Below, one piece after another: positions 34,124-42,554 of a DNA stretch of 64,000 nt; the stretch's first letter is position 1; every line of letters begins with the position of its first letter. The DNA comes from Gammaproteobacteria bacterium (GTDB lineage Bacteria; Pseudomonadota; Gammaproteobacteria; Pseudomonadales; JADFDG01): assembly GCA_018262975.1 (NCBI GenBank), contig JADFDG010000016.1:37575-101574 (forward strand), written 5' to 3'. Position numbers and translations under genes: made by a program. Under the pieces are notes generated by a model. It was not told the origin of the DNA. It saw only the letters and a list, made by a program, of their open reading frames with translations, and ran no database searches.

Positions 34124-35870
34124 AGGTGGCGAGCCGTGTGGTGAGTTCTGCCATGACGTCGACGTACGGTTCCAGCGGCCTGCCGACATTATCCAGCAAC
34201 TGCCGGTTGAGTGCTGCACGGAACTGCACCAACTGCCAGCCGTCGGGTCGCCGGTTGAACTCGGCGGTGCCGAGCCGCGTGCCGTCCGGGGCATTGCGCA
34301 GCGAAAAGAGCCGGCAGTCCCCGCGCAGGCAGCGCTCGCTGTAACTCGCCACGCAATGGCCCTGGGCGCGGCCTTCTTCCCACAGCGCGGTGCTGGAATC
34401 GAGTGGCTCCACCAGGAATTCCCCGTGGTTGAATGCCGGTACCGGCGACGCCCATGCCAGTTCGGGTTCCGGCGGGGCGCCGGCCGCCGGGTGGACAACG
34501 CCGATCCCGTTGCGAAACGCGGCCCACCGGTCGTGCCAGGCGCGCTGCCGCCGCATGAGCGTCGCCCAGTCGGGACCCACGTCCGCCGGGCCCAGCCGGT
34601 CCGCGTCTCCACGCAACTGGTAGTCGCCGCAGATCCAGTCGCGCACGTCGCTGACGTGCGCATGGATCTCCCGGTAGCCGGCATCGTCCACGGTGACCAG
34701 CGTGCGCAGCACGGTCCTGGCCAGAATCGCCGCCGTGGCGGCATCGTGGCGGGACAGCACCGCGACCATGTGCGTGGCGGTGCCGGCGACACGGTGGTCC
34801 TGGTAGAGATCGTCGATATAGCGCTGCCCGGGTTCGCCCGGATCCGGCATACCCGGCAGGCGGGCACCGCAGAGCCCGGCAACGGCGCTGACGCAGGCCA
34901 CCACGCGCACGCGCTCCTCATCGAGTTCCCGGTGACGCGCCTGGTACAACTGCGACAGCAGTTCGCCCAGCCACGCCACCGCCGTGCGCCAGTTGCTGCG
35001 CGCATTCGGCAACCAGCAGCGCAGCGTCTCGTCGAGCGCCGCGTGCGGCAGGCGTGGCAGCCGGCGCAATGCCTTGCGCGAGAGCCCTTGGGCGCGCAAC
35101 CAGTCGCGTACGCCGTCGGCGCTGGGCGGATACCCGCCGCACATGGCCCAGGGCAACAGCGGCGCCAGCGACCTGTCGTCGGGATGCCAATAGATGCCAG
35201 CCACCTCGATCGCCGTGGTCAGCCATTCCGTGACTTCCCGCAGTCGCGAGTTCGCGGGCAGGGTGGGCAGTTCGTATTCCCATGCCAGTGCATCCTCGCA
35301 GGCGAGCAGGCGCATGGCTTGCTGGAACGTGGCACGGTCGATGCGTGCGTGCACTTCGCAAGCCAGTGCCTGCGCCAACTCGGCGGCGAACGCTTCGCCA
35401 GTGGCGGGATCGTCCTCCATCGACGCTCGGAAGCACGCGAACCGCTCGCCGATGCGTGCCTGCAGCAGCTCCGGAAGCAAGGCCCACACGTCCGGGAAGT
35501 GGTCGTGCGGCGCCTCCTCGTAGCAGGCAATGTCGTCGCAGCCCTCCACGAACGTGACGTTGCCGTGCTCGCTCGCGATGCCTGTCGTGGTCAGCGTCAG
35601 GTGCCATGCGTGCAGGCACGAGCATTCCAGGTCCGCGCCGAGCGCGAAGGGCGTATCGGTCACGGCCGTCCACGCGTCGTCGATCGCCTGCGCGATGCAG
35701 CGGCCACCCGGATCGCGGCGCAGCCAGTCGCGCGGCACGACCAGCGGCTCTCCGTGGATGCGCAACACGCCGCTGCGGGCGTCGAACGTCCGATCATGGT
35801 CGCGGATATCAGCGAACACGCGGTTCAGCAGCGTCAGGGCGACGAGGCGGAGCAGGTGGGGGTTGGGCAT
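34086..35870 (-). CDS. PcfJ-like domain protein (copy C)
   Basis: The 594-residue protein has the PcfJ signature RAQGHCVASYSERCLRGDCR followed by LGTAEFNRRPDGWQLVQFR, and a long N-terminal part similar in style to copy B, including RRLPRLPHAALDETLRCW. The ATG at 35870 has AGGAGG upstream. Its last 12 residues (CSERATPAIALS) are encoded by REP DNA and its TAG stop lies in the GTAG of the next REP copy. It is alone, not next to DUF2779, and divergent from the MscS operon; operator site 4 is 37 bases upstream. Confidence 0.75.
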   Translation of the reverse strand: MPNPHLLRLVALTLLNRVFADIRDHDRTFDARSGVLRIHGEPLVVPRDWLRRDPGGRCIAQAIDDAWTAVTDTPFALGADLECSCLHAWHLTLTTTGIASEHGNVTFVEGCDDIACYEEAPHDHFPDVWALLPELLQARIGERFACFRASMEDDPATGEAFAAELAQALACEVHARIDRATFQQAMRLLACEDALAWEYELPTLPANSRLREVTEWLTTAIEVAGIYWHPDDRSLAPLLPWAMCGGYPPSADGVRDWLRAQGLSRKALRRLPRLPHAALDETLRCWLPNARSNWRTAVAWLGELLSQLYQARHRELDEERVRVVACVSAVAGLCGARLPGMPDPGEPGQRYIDDLYQDHRVAGTATHMVAVLSRHDAATAAILARTVLRTLVTVDDAGYREIHAHVSDVRDWICGDYQLRGDADRLGPADVGPDWATLMRRQRAWHDRWAAFRNGIGVVHPAAGAPPEPELAWASPVPAFNHGEFLVEPLDSSTALWEEGRAQGHCVASYSERCLRGDCRLFSLRNAPDGTRLGTAEFNRRPDGWQLVQFRAALNRQLLDNVGRPLEPYVDVMAELTTRLATCSERATPAIALS

Positions 35871-35906
35871 GGCAGTCCTCCTGGAGTCGGAGGATTCGCC
35901 ACACGC

Positions 35907-35921
35907 GGGACACGTTGTGTC
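35907..35921. promoter_or_regulatory. Shared operator-like motif, site 4
   Basis: GGGACACGTTGTGTC has five-base arms GACAC and GTGTC. It lies 37 bases upstream of the third PcfJ-like gene and about 130 bases before the MscS-like gene, so it could act on either of the divergent promoters. Confidence 0.55.
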
Positions 35922-35938
35922 TGGCCCAAGTGGCCACG

Positions 35939-35967
35939 GTATATAGAACCGAAATAAATGTATATAC
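35939..35967. promoter_or_regulatory. AT-rich inverted repeat in the MscS operon promoter region
   Basis: GTATATA at 35939-35945 and TATATAC at 35961-35967 form a seven-base inverted repeat with a 15-base AT-rich spacer. It sits upstream of the MscS-like gene. It might be a promoter element or a second operator. It is not a good ModE box because flanking bases do not match. Confidence 0.3.
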
Positions 35968-36050
35968 GCCAATCCCACGAATGGGAGTGGCAGGCTAGGA
36001 AAAACTTATGGCTAAATCCACTGGTCGGAAGGAACCTGGTTTTAGTGGAT

Positions 36051-37256
36051 ATGGATTCCCAACTTGTCGCCGCGACGGAAACTGGCATCAACCTCGTTGC
36101 TCGGGGTGGCACCATCCTTGCCGTCGTGACCGTGATGAGCCTGCTGGTTCACTTCGTGATCGCGCGGCTGAAGCAGAAGAGCAAGGATACCCATCACCCT
36201 TGGGACGATGCCGCGCTGTTGGCAGCCGAAGTTCCGGCGCAGGTCCTTGTCTGGATCCTCGGTGTCGAGGTGTTTGTCCATGCCGTGTATGTCGAAACGG
36301 GCATTTCGATCCTGCAGCGTGCCGGCGAGGTTCGCGCGTTCCTTGTCATCCTGATTGTTTCCTGGTTCTTTTTCCGGCTACTGCACAAGTTCGAGGAGGC
36401 TGCCGAGGCTGCGCAGAAGCAGCGAAAGAAGGCGCACAAGGAAGCCGCCGCAAAGTGTATTGCTGACAATGAAGCGCCGGTCGAAGTGGATTCTGGTGCC
36501 GGCACGGATTACGCACTGCTGGCGCGCACCCTGCGCATCCTGGTATTCATCGTTACCTTCCTGATTCTGCTCGGCAAGCTTGGCTATTCGCCCGCGGCCT
36601 TGCTGACCTTTGGTGGCATCGGGGGAATCATTGCCGGCTTTGCGGCAAAAGACCTGCTCGCGAATGTCTTTGGGGGGCTGATGATCTTCCTGGACCGTCC
36701 CTTTGCCCGCAATGACAAGATCCGGTCTCCGGACAGGAACATTGAGGGAGTGGTAACGAAGGTTGGCTGGCGCCTGACCGAGATCCAGACGGTAGACATG
36801 CGCAAGTTGTACGTGCCGAACGCAATCTTCGCGGCTATCGCCGTTGAGAACAGGTCCCGTCTTTCCTGCAGACTGATTACCACCGAGCTGGAATTTCCCA
36901 TTAGCGGCCCCGCCGACGCTTCGCGCATCGTGAGCCGGATACGGCAGGTCGTTTCGGAGTGTCCCGACGTTCTTCGCAAGGTGCCATCGACGGTATCCAT
37001 CGATCGCATATCCCCGGAGCGAGCCACGGTATTGCTGCATGTCTACGTACGTGACCTTGAGCTCTCCGAGTACTACAGGGTAAAGGAATCCCTGCTCCTG
37101 AATGCCGCGGCGATCGTCCACGAGCAAGGTGGCAGCATTGAGACCGCTCCCGTGCGCAAACCGGGAATCCTGCGGAATCCCGCTGTGGTCGAAGAGCAGG
37201 CCGACGAAGAAGCGGACCTGCCGCTCGCCGGTCGGGAAGACGCGACAGGACGTTGA
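36051..37256 (+). CDS. MscS-family mechanosensitive channel protein
   Basis: The 401-residue membrane protein has four membrane segments: GTILAVVTVMSLLVHFVIA, an amphipathic one near VPAQVLVWILGVEVFVHAVY, FLVILIVSWFFFRLLH, and LRILVFIVTFLILLGKLG. Then comes the pore-helix motif TFGGIGGIIAGFAAKDLLAN typical of MscS TM3, followed by the beta domain (RPFARNDKIRSPDRNIEGVV). A charged cytoplasmic loop (KFEEAAEAAQKQRKKAHKEA) is inserted. MscS opens under membrane tension. The ATG at 36051 is tentative; no strong ribosome site is seen. It is the first of three genes with related layout, all on the plus strand. Confidence 0.85.
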   Translation: MDSQLVAATETGINLVARGGTILAVVTVMSLLVHFVIARLKQKSKDTHHPWDDAALLAAEVPAQVLVWILGVEVFVHAVYVETGISILQRAGEVRAFLVILIVSWFFFRLLHKFEEAAEAAQKQRKKAHKEAAAKCIADNEAPVEVDSGAGTDYALLARTLRILVFIVTFLILLGKLGYSPAALLTFGGIGGIIAGFAAKDLLANVFGGLMIFLDRPFARNDKIRSPDRNIEGVVTKVGWRLTEIQTVDMRKLYVPNAIFAAIAVENRSRLSCRLITTELEFPISGPADASRIVSRIRQVVSECPDVLRKVPSTVSIDRISPERATVLLHVYVRDLELSEYYRVKESLLLNAAAIVHEQGGSIETAPVRKPGILRNPAVVEEQADEEADLPLAGREDATGR

Positions 37257-37303
37257 GCCCCGTCGCGAACATTTATCTCCGCTTGGAACTGGAGGACATT
37301 GAA

Positions 37304-38311
37304 ATGCCGTTCCCGTTGATTCCCGTGATCATTGGCGGAGTGTCCGCCATTGCAGGTCTTTTTGGTGTCAAGAAGGGGCTGGACGCGAAAGAAGACTTCG
37401 CCGAGGCCGAGCGCGTTCAATCGGATGCTGAAGAAATCCTTGCCAAGGCAGATCGTCGCCTAGAGGCCGCCCGGAAGTCTGCCGAGGCACGACTCGAAAC
37501 ACTCGGCAAGACCAAGGTAGCCGTCTTCGAGGCGAGTTATCCTTCCTTTCGAAAGGCAATGGAGGGATTGAAGAATTTTGAGTCAGATGGCGTGGCGGGC
37601 GAGAATCCCGTGACGATCGAGAATCGGCTGCAGCAACTTGATGCGTATTCGGTCACCATTGGCGAGTTGGCCACGGGCTTGGCTTCGGCCAGTGCATCGG
37701 GTGCATTGACGGCCTTTGCCGCCTTCGGTGGCACACAGATGCTGGCTGCGGCCTCGACCGGGACCGCCATCAGTACGCTGAGTGGCGCGGCTGCAACCAA
37801 TGCGACGCTGGCGTGGCTCGGTGGTGGCAGTCTCGCGGCCGGCGGTGGCGGGATGGCCATGGGGACGGCTGTGCTCGGTGGGGTGGTAGCAGGTCCTGCG
37901 TTGGCCATCGGGGGCGTCCTGCTGGCCATGAAGGCGGAAACGGCACTGGCGGATGCCCGCAGCAACAGGCGCAAGGCCCAAGCGATCGCTGCGGAGAAAG
38001 AAGTGGCCGAGAAGGCGACCGGCGCCATTGATGCAGCGGCTGCGTCAGTGACAGATCTGCTCCGCAAGTTGGGTGATCTGTCCGCCGGACTGAATGTGCG
38101 TTTGCTCGACATCCGCGCAGTCAAGGACGACTATCGCCTGTTCACCGCGGCCGAGAAGGCCGCACTGGCCAATGCCATACTGTGCGTCCAGGGCATCGTC
38201 GATCTCACCCGGTCGCCGCTGATCAAGGAGGATGGCGCGCTCGACGCTGCGATCGTTGATGTGCAGGACAAGGCGCGCGAACTGGTGGAAAGGCTGGAAT
38301 CAGTCCGTTGA
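37304..38311 (+). CDS. Membrane protein with Gly/Ala-rich hydrophobic core
   Basis: The 335-residue protein has an N-terminal hydrophobic stretch (LIPVIIGGVSAIAGLFG), a long coiled coil (about residues 22-70), then a Gly/Ala/Ser-rich central region with segments ALTAFAAFGGTQMLAAASTG and MGTAVLGGVVAGPALAIGGV, and a C-terminal helical part. GGAGGA lies 7 bases before the ATG at 37304. This hydrophobic, glycine-rich pattern occurs in some pore-forming toxins and membrane-inserting proteins, but no family is certain. It follows the MscS gene by 47 bases. Confidence 0.7.
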   Translation: MPFPLIPVIIGGVSAIAGLFGVKKGLDAKEDFAEAERVQSDAEEILAKADRRLEAARKSAEARLETLGKTKVAVFEASYPSFRKAMEGLKNFESDGVAGENPVTIENRLQQLDAYSVTIGELATGLASASASGALTAFAAFGGTQMLAAASTGTAISTLSGAAATNATLAWLGGGSLAAGGGGMAMGTAVLGGVVAGPALAIGGVLLAMKAETALADARSNRRKAQAIAAEKEVAEKATGAIDAAAASVTDLLRKLGDLSAGLNVRLLDIRAVKDDYRLFTAAEKAALANAILCVQGIVDLTRSPLIKEDGALDAAIVDVQDKARELVERLESVR

Positions 38312-38355
38312 TATGGTGCCGGTGAGCATTGTAGGTAGACCCCGGAGCACTGGCG

Positions 38356-39930
38356 ATGAACTCATACTTGCAGGATGTCCTGACCCACTTCGTGAATGAC
38401 ATGTCTGGCCATCTGGGCGTTGACCTGTCGTGGACGCTCGAATCACGCACCGCCAAGTTGGCGGAGGCCACTCGCCAGTACAGCGAGGAGATGGAAGGAG
38501 TCCTGGTCAGGCGTGACGGGAAGCCCAACCAGAATCCGCATCGTCATGGTAACGCGTTCGAGGTTCGGGACTCCTTCCTGCGCAATGTGGACGAGGCGCT
38601 TGATGATGGCGAAACCCGTTATGCGACCACAGACCACTTGTACAACCGGGCGCGTGCAGGAGACGAACTCCCCGCTTCGGTCAGGGATGTGGCCAAGTAC
38701 AATGATGATGCGACTGATGTTGTCGGCATTCGCAATGGCCGTGTCATCAAGAGCGAGCGTGCCCAGTACAAGTCTGTCAAGGACTTTTCCCAGCTTGGTA
38801 AGGCCCGCTACATCGAGAGTAATGCGGAAATCATCGTTCCGCCCGAGGATCTGGCGAAGGCCAGGCGCTACTGGGAGCGTCAGCGGAAGAAAGGCAACAA
38901 GAACGCCGAACAGGTTTTGATCCGGCTGCGTGCCGGCAAGGCATCGAAGGCTTCAGTCAGCCAGAAGGACACCGTGCTCGGCGATGCGGCCGCTGCCATC
39001 GGCGGAGAAAAGGCGAGGCAGGATACGGCAGATACCTTGCTGAAAGCCGAGGCGACATTGGCCTCTGCCGCTGGGTCTGCTACCCATGTCACCGTGCAGC
39101 ATGCCCATCACTCACTTCGGCATGCGGTTTCATACCTGGTCGGTCGTTGCATCGTAGAGTTGCGCGATTACTGGGCCGCAGGAGCCGGCGGAGCGTCCTT
39201 GCCCGATCGCTTTCATGCCGTTCTGGACGATACTCGGGCAAGGTTTTCCGATGTATTTTCGGACGGGATCGTTCGCCATGCCATCAAGGCCGCGGTGAAC
39301 TATGCGGTTAATGCCCTGGTTTCCACGCTGGCAAACATCAAGAATGCGCTGAAGAAGGGGGGTGAGTATTTCCGAACTCTCTGCAGGGAGGTATTCGATT
39401 TCGTGACGGGCCGTAGCCCCTCGCTCGTACATACCCTTTCGGCGATTACCAAGGGCGTGGCGGCAATTTCCGTGGTAGCGCTCGCCGCGGGACTCCAGCA
39501 GTACCTGGAGTCCATCGGGGTGCCTCCGCTACTTGCGTACGCGATGGCGGCCTTTGCCTCGGCGCTCATGACTGTGGCGATATTCCGCTTGGTCGATCAT
39601 GCCGTCTCGGTCGTCCTTGGTATCGTCATGGCTCGCGATGTCGCGCTGCTGCGTTATGAGGAAATCGAGGAAATCTTCTCGGCTGCAATGCCTGCCATCG
39701 AGTTAGGCATGCTCAAGGTGGAGCGCTTGGTTCGCGAGGACCGTGCGCAGCGCGACCGGGTATTTACCATGTCGTATTCGGAGATCCGGAAGTCCGTCGA
39801 TCTCGAGGATGTAGCGTTGGTTGCAGCGGCTTACCAGGATCTCTACCGGTATATAGGGAAAGAAATCCCGTTCCGGAGTGAAACAGAGCTGGATTTGCTC
39901 ATGCAAGACAAGGACAGCTACCGCTTCTGA
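38356..39930 (+). CDS. Large protein with C-terminal membrane segments, unknown family
   Basis: The 524-residue protein has a soluble N-terminal half with the pattern NPHRHGNAFEVRDSFLRNVD, TTDHLYNRARAGDELPASVR and RYIESNAEIIVPPEDLAKAR, which is reminiscent of domains in island and phage-type proteins. Hydrophobic segments lie at about residues 365-415 (GVAAISVVALAAGLQQYLES and PPLLAYAMAAFASALMTVAI). The end is helical. It is third of the MscS-linked operon (44 bases after the previous stop). Function unknown; if the trio acts together, the membrane is the likely site. Confidence 0.7.
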   Translation: MNSYLQDVLTHFVNDMSGHLGVDLSWTLESRTAKLAEATRQYSEEMEGVLVRRDGKPNQNPHRHGNAFEVRDSFLRNVDEALDDGETRYATTDHLYNRARAGDELPASVRDVAKYNDDATDVVGIRNGRVIKSERAQYKSVKDFSQLGKARYIESNAEIIVPPEDLAKARRYWERQRKKGNKNAEQVLIRLRAGKASKASVSQKDTVLGDAAAAIGGEKARQDTADTLLKAEATLASAAGSATHVTVQHAHHSLRHAVSYLVGRCIVELRDYWAAGAGGASLPDRFHAVLDDTRARFSDVFSDGIVRHAIKAAVNYAVNALVSTLANIKNALKKGGEYFRTLCREVFDFVTGRSPSLVHTLSAITKGVAAISVVALAAGLQQYLESIGVPPLLAYAMAAFASALMTVAIFRLVDHAVSVVLGIVMARDVALLRYEEIEEIFSAAMPAIELGMLKVERLVREDRAQRDRVFTMSYSEIRKSVDLEDVALVAAAYQDLYRYIGKEIPFRSETELDLLMQDKDSYRF

Positions 39931-39940
39931 AAGTGGTGAG

Positions 39941-40036
39941 TCGGGGGCGTGGCCCCCTCGCTACAGGTAGTGAGGGCGCCATGCGCCCGATTGAGTGAGG
40001 CAGGAAGGGCGGTCGGGGGCATGGCCCCCTCTCTAC
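39941..40036. repeat. REP cluster 4: three copies
   Basis: Inverted at 39941-39964, direct at 39967-39990 (with paired changes), inverted at 40013-40036. The segment between the second and third copies is closely related to the one in cluster 3 (both contain GGCAGGAA), so these clusters share a BIME-like unit. The last copy provides the stop codon of modC. Confidence 0.85.
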
Positions 40037-41103
40037 TCCAGTACCGCGGCGGATTTGACCTGCAGCCAGACTTCGCGGCCGGGCGCGAGGCCCAGCGCAT
40101 CCGCCGACTTCGCCGTCACCCGCGCCAGCAACGGCACGCCGCCGGCACTCACCCGCACCAGCGTGACCGCCGGATGATCGCCGGCCACCACCTCGTCCAC
40201 CATGCCGGGCAACACGTTGAGGATGCTGCTGTCCGCGTGCGGGGCGAGCGCGAGGCTCACGTCGCGGGCCAGTATGCGCAGGCGCACGCGCTGGCCGGTG
40301 TCGCGCCCGCCGTCGCGCACCCACAGTGCGCCGCCGGCGAATGCCGCGCGCGCCAGGTGCCAGCGCGTGTCGCGCTCGGTGATTGCCGCGTCGATCACCA
40401 CGCCGGCGTCATCGTCGCCCTGCAGCGGCAGGTCCAGCCGCGCCAGCACCGAGCCCAGCGGACCGCTGGCCTGCACGCGGCCCTGCTCCAGCACCACCAG
40501 GTGATCGGCCAGCCGCGCCACTTCCTCCATGGCGTGCGTCACATACACCACCGGTATCGCCAGCGCGTCGTGCAGGCGCTCGAGGTAGGGCAGGATCTCG
40601 CGTTTGCGTTTCACGTCGAGCGCGGCCAGCGGTTCGTCCAGCAGCAACAGGCGCGGGCTCACCGCCAGCGCACGCGCAATCGCCACGCGTTGCTTCTCGC
40701 CACCGGACAGGTGCTCCGGGCCGCGCGCCAGCAGGTGTCCTATGCCCAGCAATTCCACCGCTTCATCCAGCGACACGCGCTGTTCCGCCGCCGGCACGCG
40801 TTTCAGGCCGAACAGCAGGTTGTCGCGCACGCTCAGGTGCGGGAACAGTGCCGCGTCCTGGAACACCATGCCCACCGCACGGCGGTGGGCGGGCAGGGCG
40901 AAGGCGCCGTCCTGCCAGGTGTCGTTGCCCACCTGCAGGAATCCGCCCGGCGGGATGTCCAGCCCGGCCATGCAGCGCAGCAGGGTGGTCTTGCCCGACC
41001 CGGACGCGCCGAACAATGCCGTCACGCCGCGCGCGGGCAGTCGCAGGTCCACGTCCAGCGTGAAGCCCGGGTGCGCCACTCTGAAACGTGCGCGCAGGCT
41101 CAT
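40033..41103 (-). CDS. modC: Molybdate ABC transporter ATP-binding protein ModC
   Basis: The 356-residue ATPase has Walker A LFGASGSGKTTLLRCMAG, the signature LSGGEKQRVAIARAL, Walker B LLLLDEPLAALD and the H-switch VVYVTHAMEEVARLADH. The C-terminal 100 residues form a TOBE/MOP-like molybdate-binding domain (SADALGLAPGREVWLQVKSA). It drives import through ModB. It overlaps modB by four bases. Its stop TAG is taken from the GTAG of the REP element. Confidence 0.95.
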   Translation of the reverse strand: MSLRARFRVAHPGFTLDVDLRLPARGVTALFGASGSGKTTLLRCMAGLDIPPGGFLQVGNDTWQDGAFALPAHRRAVGMVFQDAALFPHLSVRDNLLFGLKRVPAAEQRVSLDEAVELLGIGHLLARGPEHLSGGEKQRVAIARALAVSPRLLLLDEPLAALDVKRKREILPYLERLHDALAIPVVYVTHAMEEVARLADHLVVLEQGRVQASGPLGSVLARLDLPLQGDDDAGVVIDAAITERDTRWHLARAAFAGGALWVRDGGRDTGQRVRLRILARDVSLALAPHADSSILNVLPGMVDEVVAGDHPAVTLVRVSAGGVPLLARVTAKSADALGLAPGREVWLQVKSAAVLE

Positions 41104-41780
41104 GGGCGCACCACCGCGTGCCGGCGGTTGATCGCGTAGAGCACCAGCAGCAGCAGGAACGATGCCGCCAGCAAGCTGCCGGCCAGCACGTGCGCGGCGG
41201 CGTAGTCCATGGACTCGGCGTGATCGTAGATGGCAATGGACAGCACGCGTGTCTCGCCGGGAATATTGCCGCCCACCATCAGCACCACGCCGAATTCACC
41301 CACCGTGTGCGCGAAGGTGAGGGTGACGGCGGTGAGGAAGCCGCGCCGCGACAGCGGCAACACCACGTGGACGAAGCGGTCCCACGGGCCGGCGCGCAGC
41401 GTGGCGGCGGCCTCGGTCATGCGCGTGCCCACCGCGGCGAACGCGTCACGCAGCGGGTTCACCATGAACGGCAGCGAATACAGCGTGGAGGCTATCACCA
41501 GCCCGGTGAAGGTGAACGCCAGGTGGTACAGGCCCAGCGATTGCAGCGTGCCGCCGATGGCGCCCTGCGGGCCCAGCAGCAACAGCAGGTAAAAACCCAG
41601 CACGGTGGGTGGCAGCACCAGCGGCAATGCCACCACCGCTTCCAGCACCACCGCCGCGCGCGAGCGCGTGCGCGCCATCCACCAGGCCAGCGGCGTGCCC
41701 AGCAGCACCAGCACCAGCGTGGTGACGCCCGCCAGTTCCAGGGTGGTGCGCAGTGCGAGCCAGTCGGAGGAGCCCATCAA
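41100..41780 (-). CDS. modB: Molybdate ABC transporter permease ModB
   Basis: The 226-residue permease has about five membrane segments (for example TLELAGVTTLVLVLLGTPLA and VVLEAVVALPLVLPPTVLGF) and the EAA-type loop (TRMTEAAATLRAGPWDRFVH) that docks on ModC. Length is usual for ModB. It lies 15 bases after modA and overlaps modC. Confidence 0.95.
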   Translation of the reverse strand: MMGSSDWLALRTTLELAGVTTLVLVLLGTPLAWWMARTRSRAAVVLEAVVALPLVLPPTVLGFYLLLLLGPQGAIGGTLQSLGLYHLAFTFTGLVIASTLYSLPFMVNPLRDAFAAVGTRMTEAAATLRAGPWDRFVHVVLPLSRRGFLTAVTLTFAHTVGEFGVVLMVGGNIPGETRVLSIAIYDHAESMDYAAAHVLAGSLLAASFLLLLVLYAINRRHAVVRP

Positions 41781-41795
41781 GGCGTTTCCTTGTGT

Positions 41796-42554
41796 TTACG
41801 GTGCGTCGAAGCCATAGCGCGTGAGGATGGCCTGTGCCGCCGGGCTGGCCACGTACCTGGCGAACTCCGCGGCCAGCGGCTTGCCCCCGGCGCGCTTGAG
41901 GATCACGTAACTCTGTGCCAGCGGCGCGTGCGTATCGTCGGGAATGCGACTCCACGTGCCCTTGCCGGCCAGTTCCGGGCCCAGCACCAGCGACAGCGCG
42001 ATGATGCCCGCATCGGCGGCACCGGTATCGATGAACTGCGCGGTCTGCGCAATGCTTTCGCCCAGCACCAGTTTTCCTTGCAGCGCGTCCCACGCGCCGG
42101 CGTGCTGCAGTGCCTCGCGCGCGCGCAGGCCGTAGGGCGCCACGCCGGGGTTGGCGATGGCGAACTTGCGGATGCCTGCCTTCGGCAACTGCTGCAGCGG
42201 CAACTGGCCCAGCGCCTCTTGCCGGCTCCACAGCACCAGGTGTCCCACCGCGTACGGGTGCGGCGCGCCCGCCGTCAGGCCCTGGTCGGCCAGCACCTGC
42301 GGATACAACGTGTCCGCCGAGAAGAACATATCGAACGGCGCACCGTTGCGGATCTGCGTGGTGATCTTGCCGGACGCGCCATAGGTCACCTCGAGCCTCT
42401 CGCCGGGACGCGTGCGCTCGAAGTCCGCTGCCAGTGCGCCGAAGGCGAACTTCATGTTGGCAGCCACCGCCACGTTGAGCGTTGCCGCGTGCGCGCCGCT
42501 GCACAGCACAGCGCAGGCCAGCAGCACCATGAATGGCCAGCGCGCGCGCATCAT
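41796..42554 (-). CDS. modA: Periplasmic molybdate-binding protein ModA
   Basis: The 252-residue protein has a signal peptide (ARWPFMVLLACAVLCSGAHA) and typical ModA pieces: LNVAVAANMKFAFGALAADF, VTYGASGKITTQIRNGAPFD, FFSADTLYPQVL and GAADAGIIALSLVL. It delivers molybdate or tungstate to ModBC. Its start overlaps the modE stop (ATGA). Confidence 0.95.
   Translation of the reverse strand: MMRARWPFMVLLACAVLCSGAHAATLNVAVAANMKFAFGALAADFERTRPGERLEVTYGASGKITTQIRNGAPFDMFFSADTLYPQVLADQGLTAGAPHPYAVGHLVLWSRQEALGQLPLQQLPKAGIRKFAIANPGVAPYGLRAREALQHAGAWDALQGKLVLGESIAQTAQFIDTGAADAGIIALSLVLGPELAGKGTWSRIPDDTHAPLAQSYVILKRAGGKPLAAEFARYVASPAAQAILTRYGFDAP

Noticed and set aside
35939..35967. Second ModE box before the MscS gene
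   Set aside because: It has TATATA cores, but the outer bases of the ModE half-sites do not match, and there is no molybdenum-related gene.
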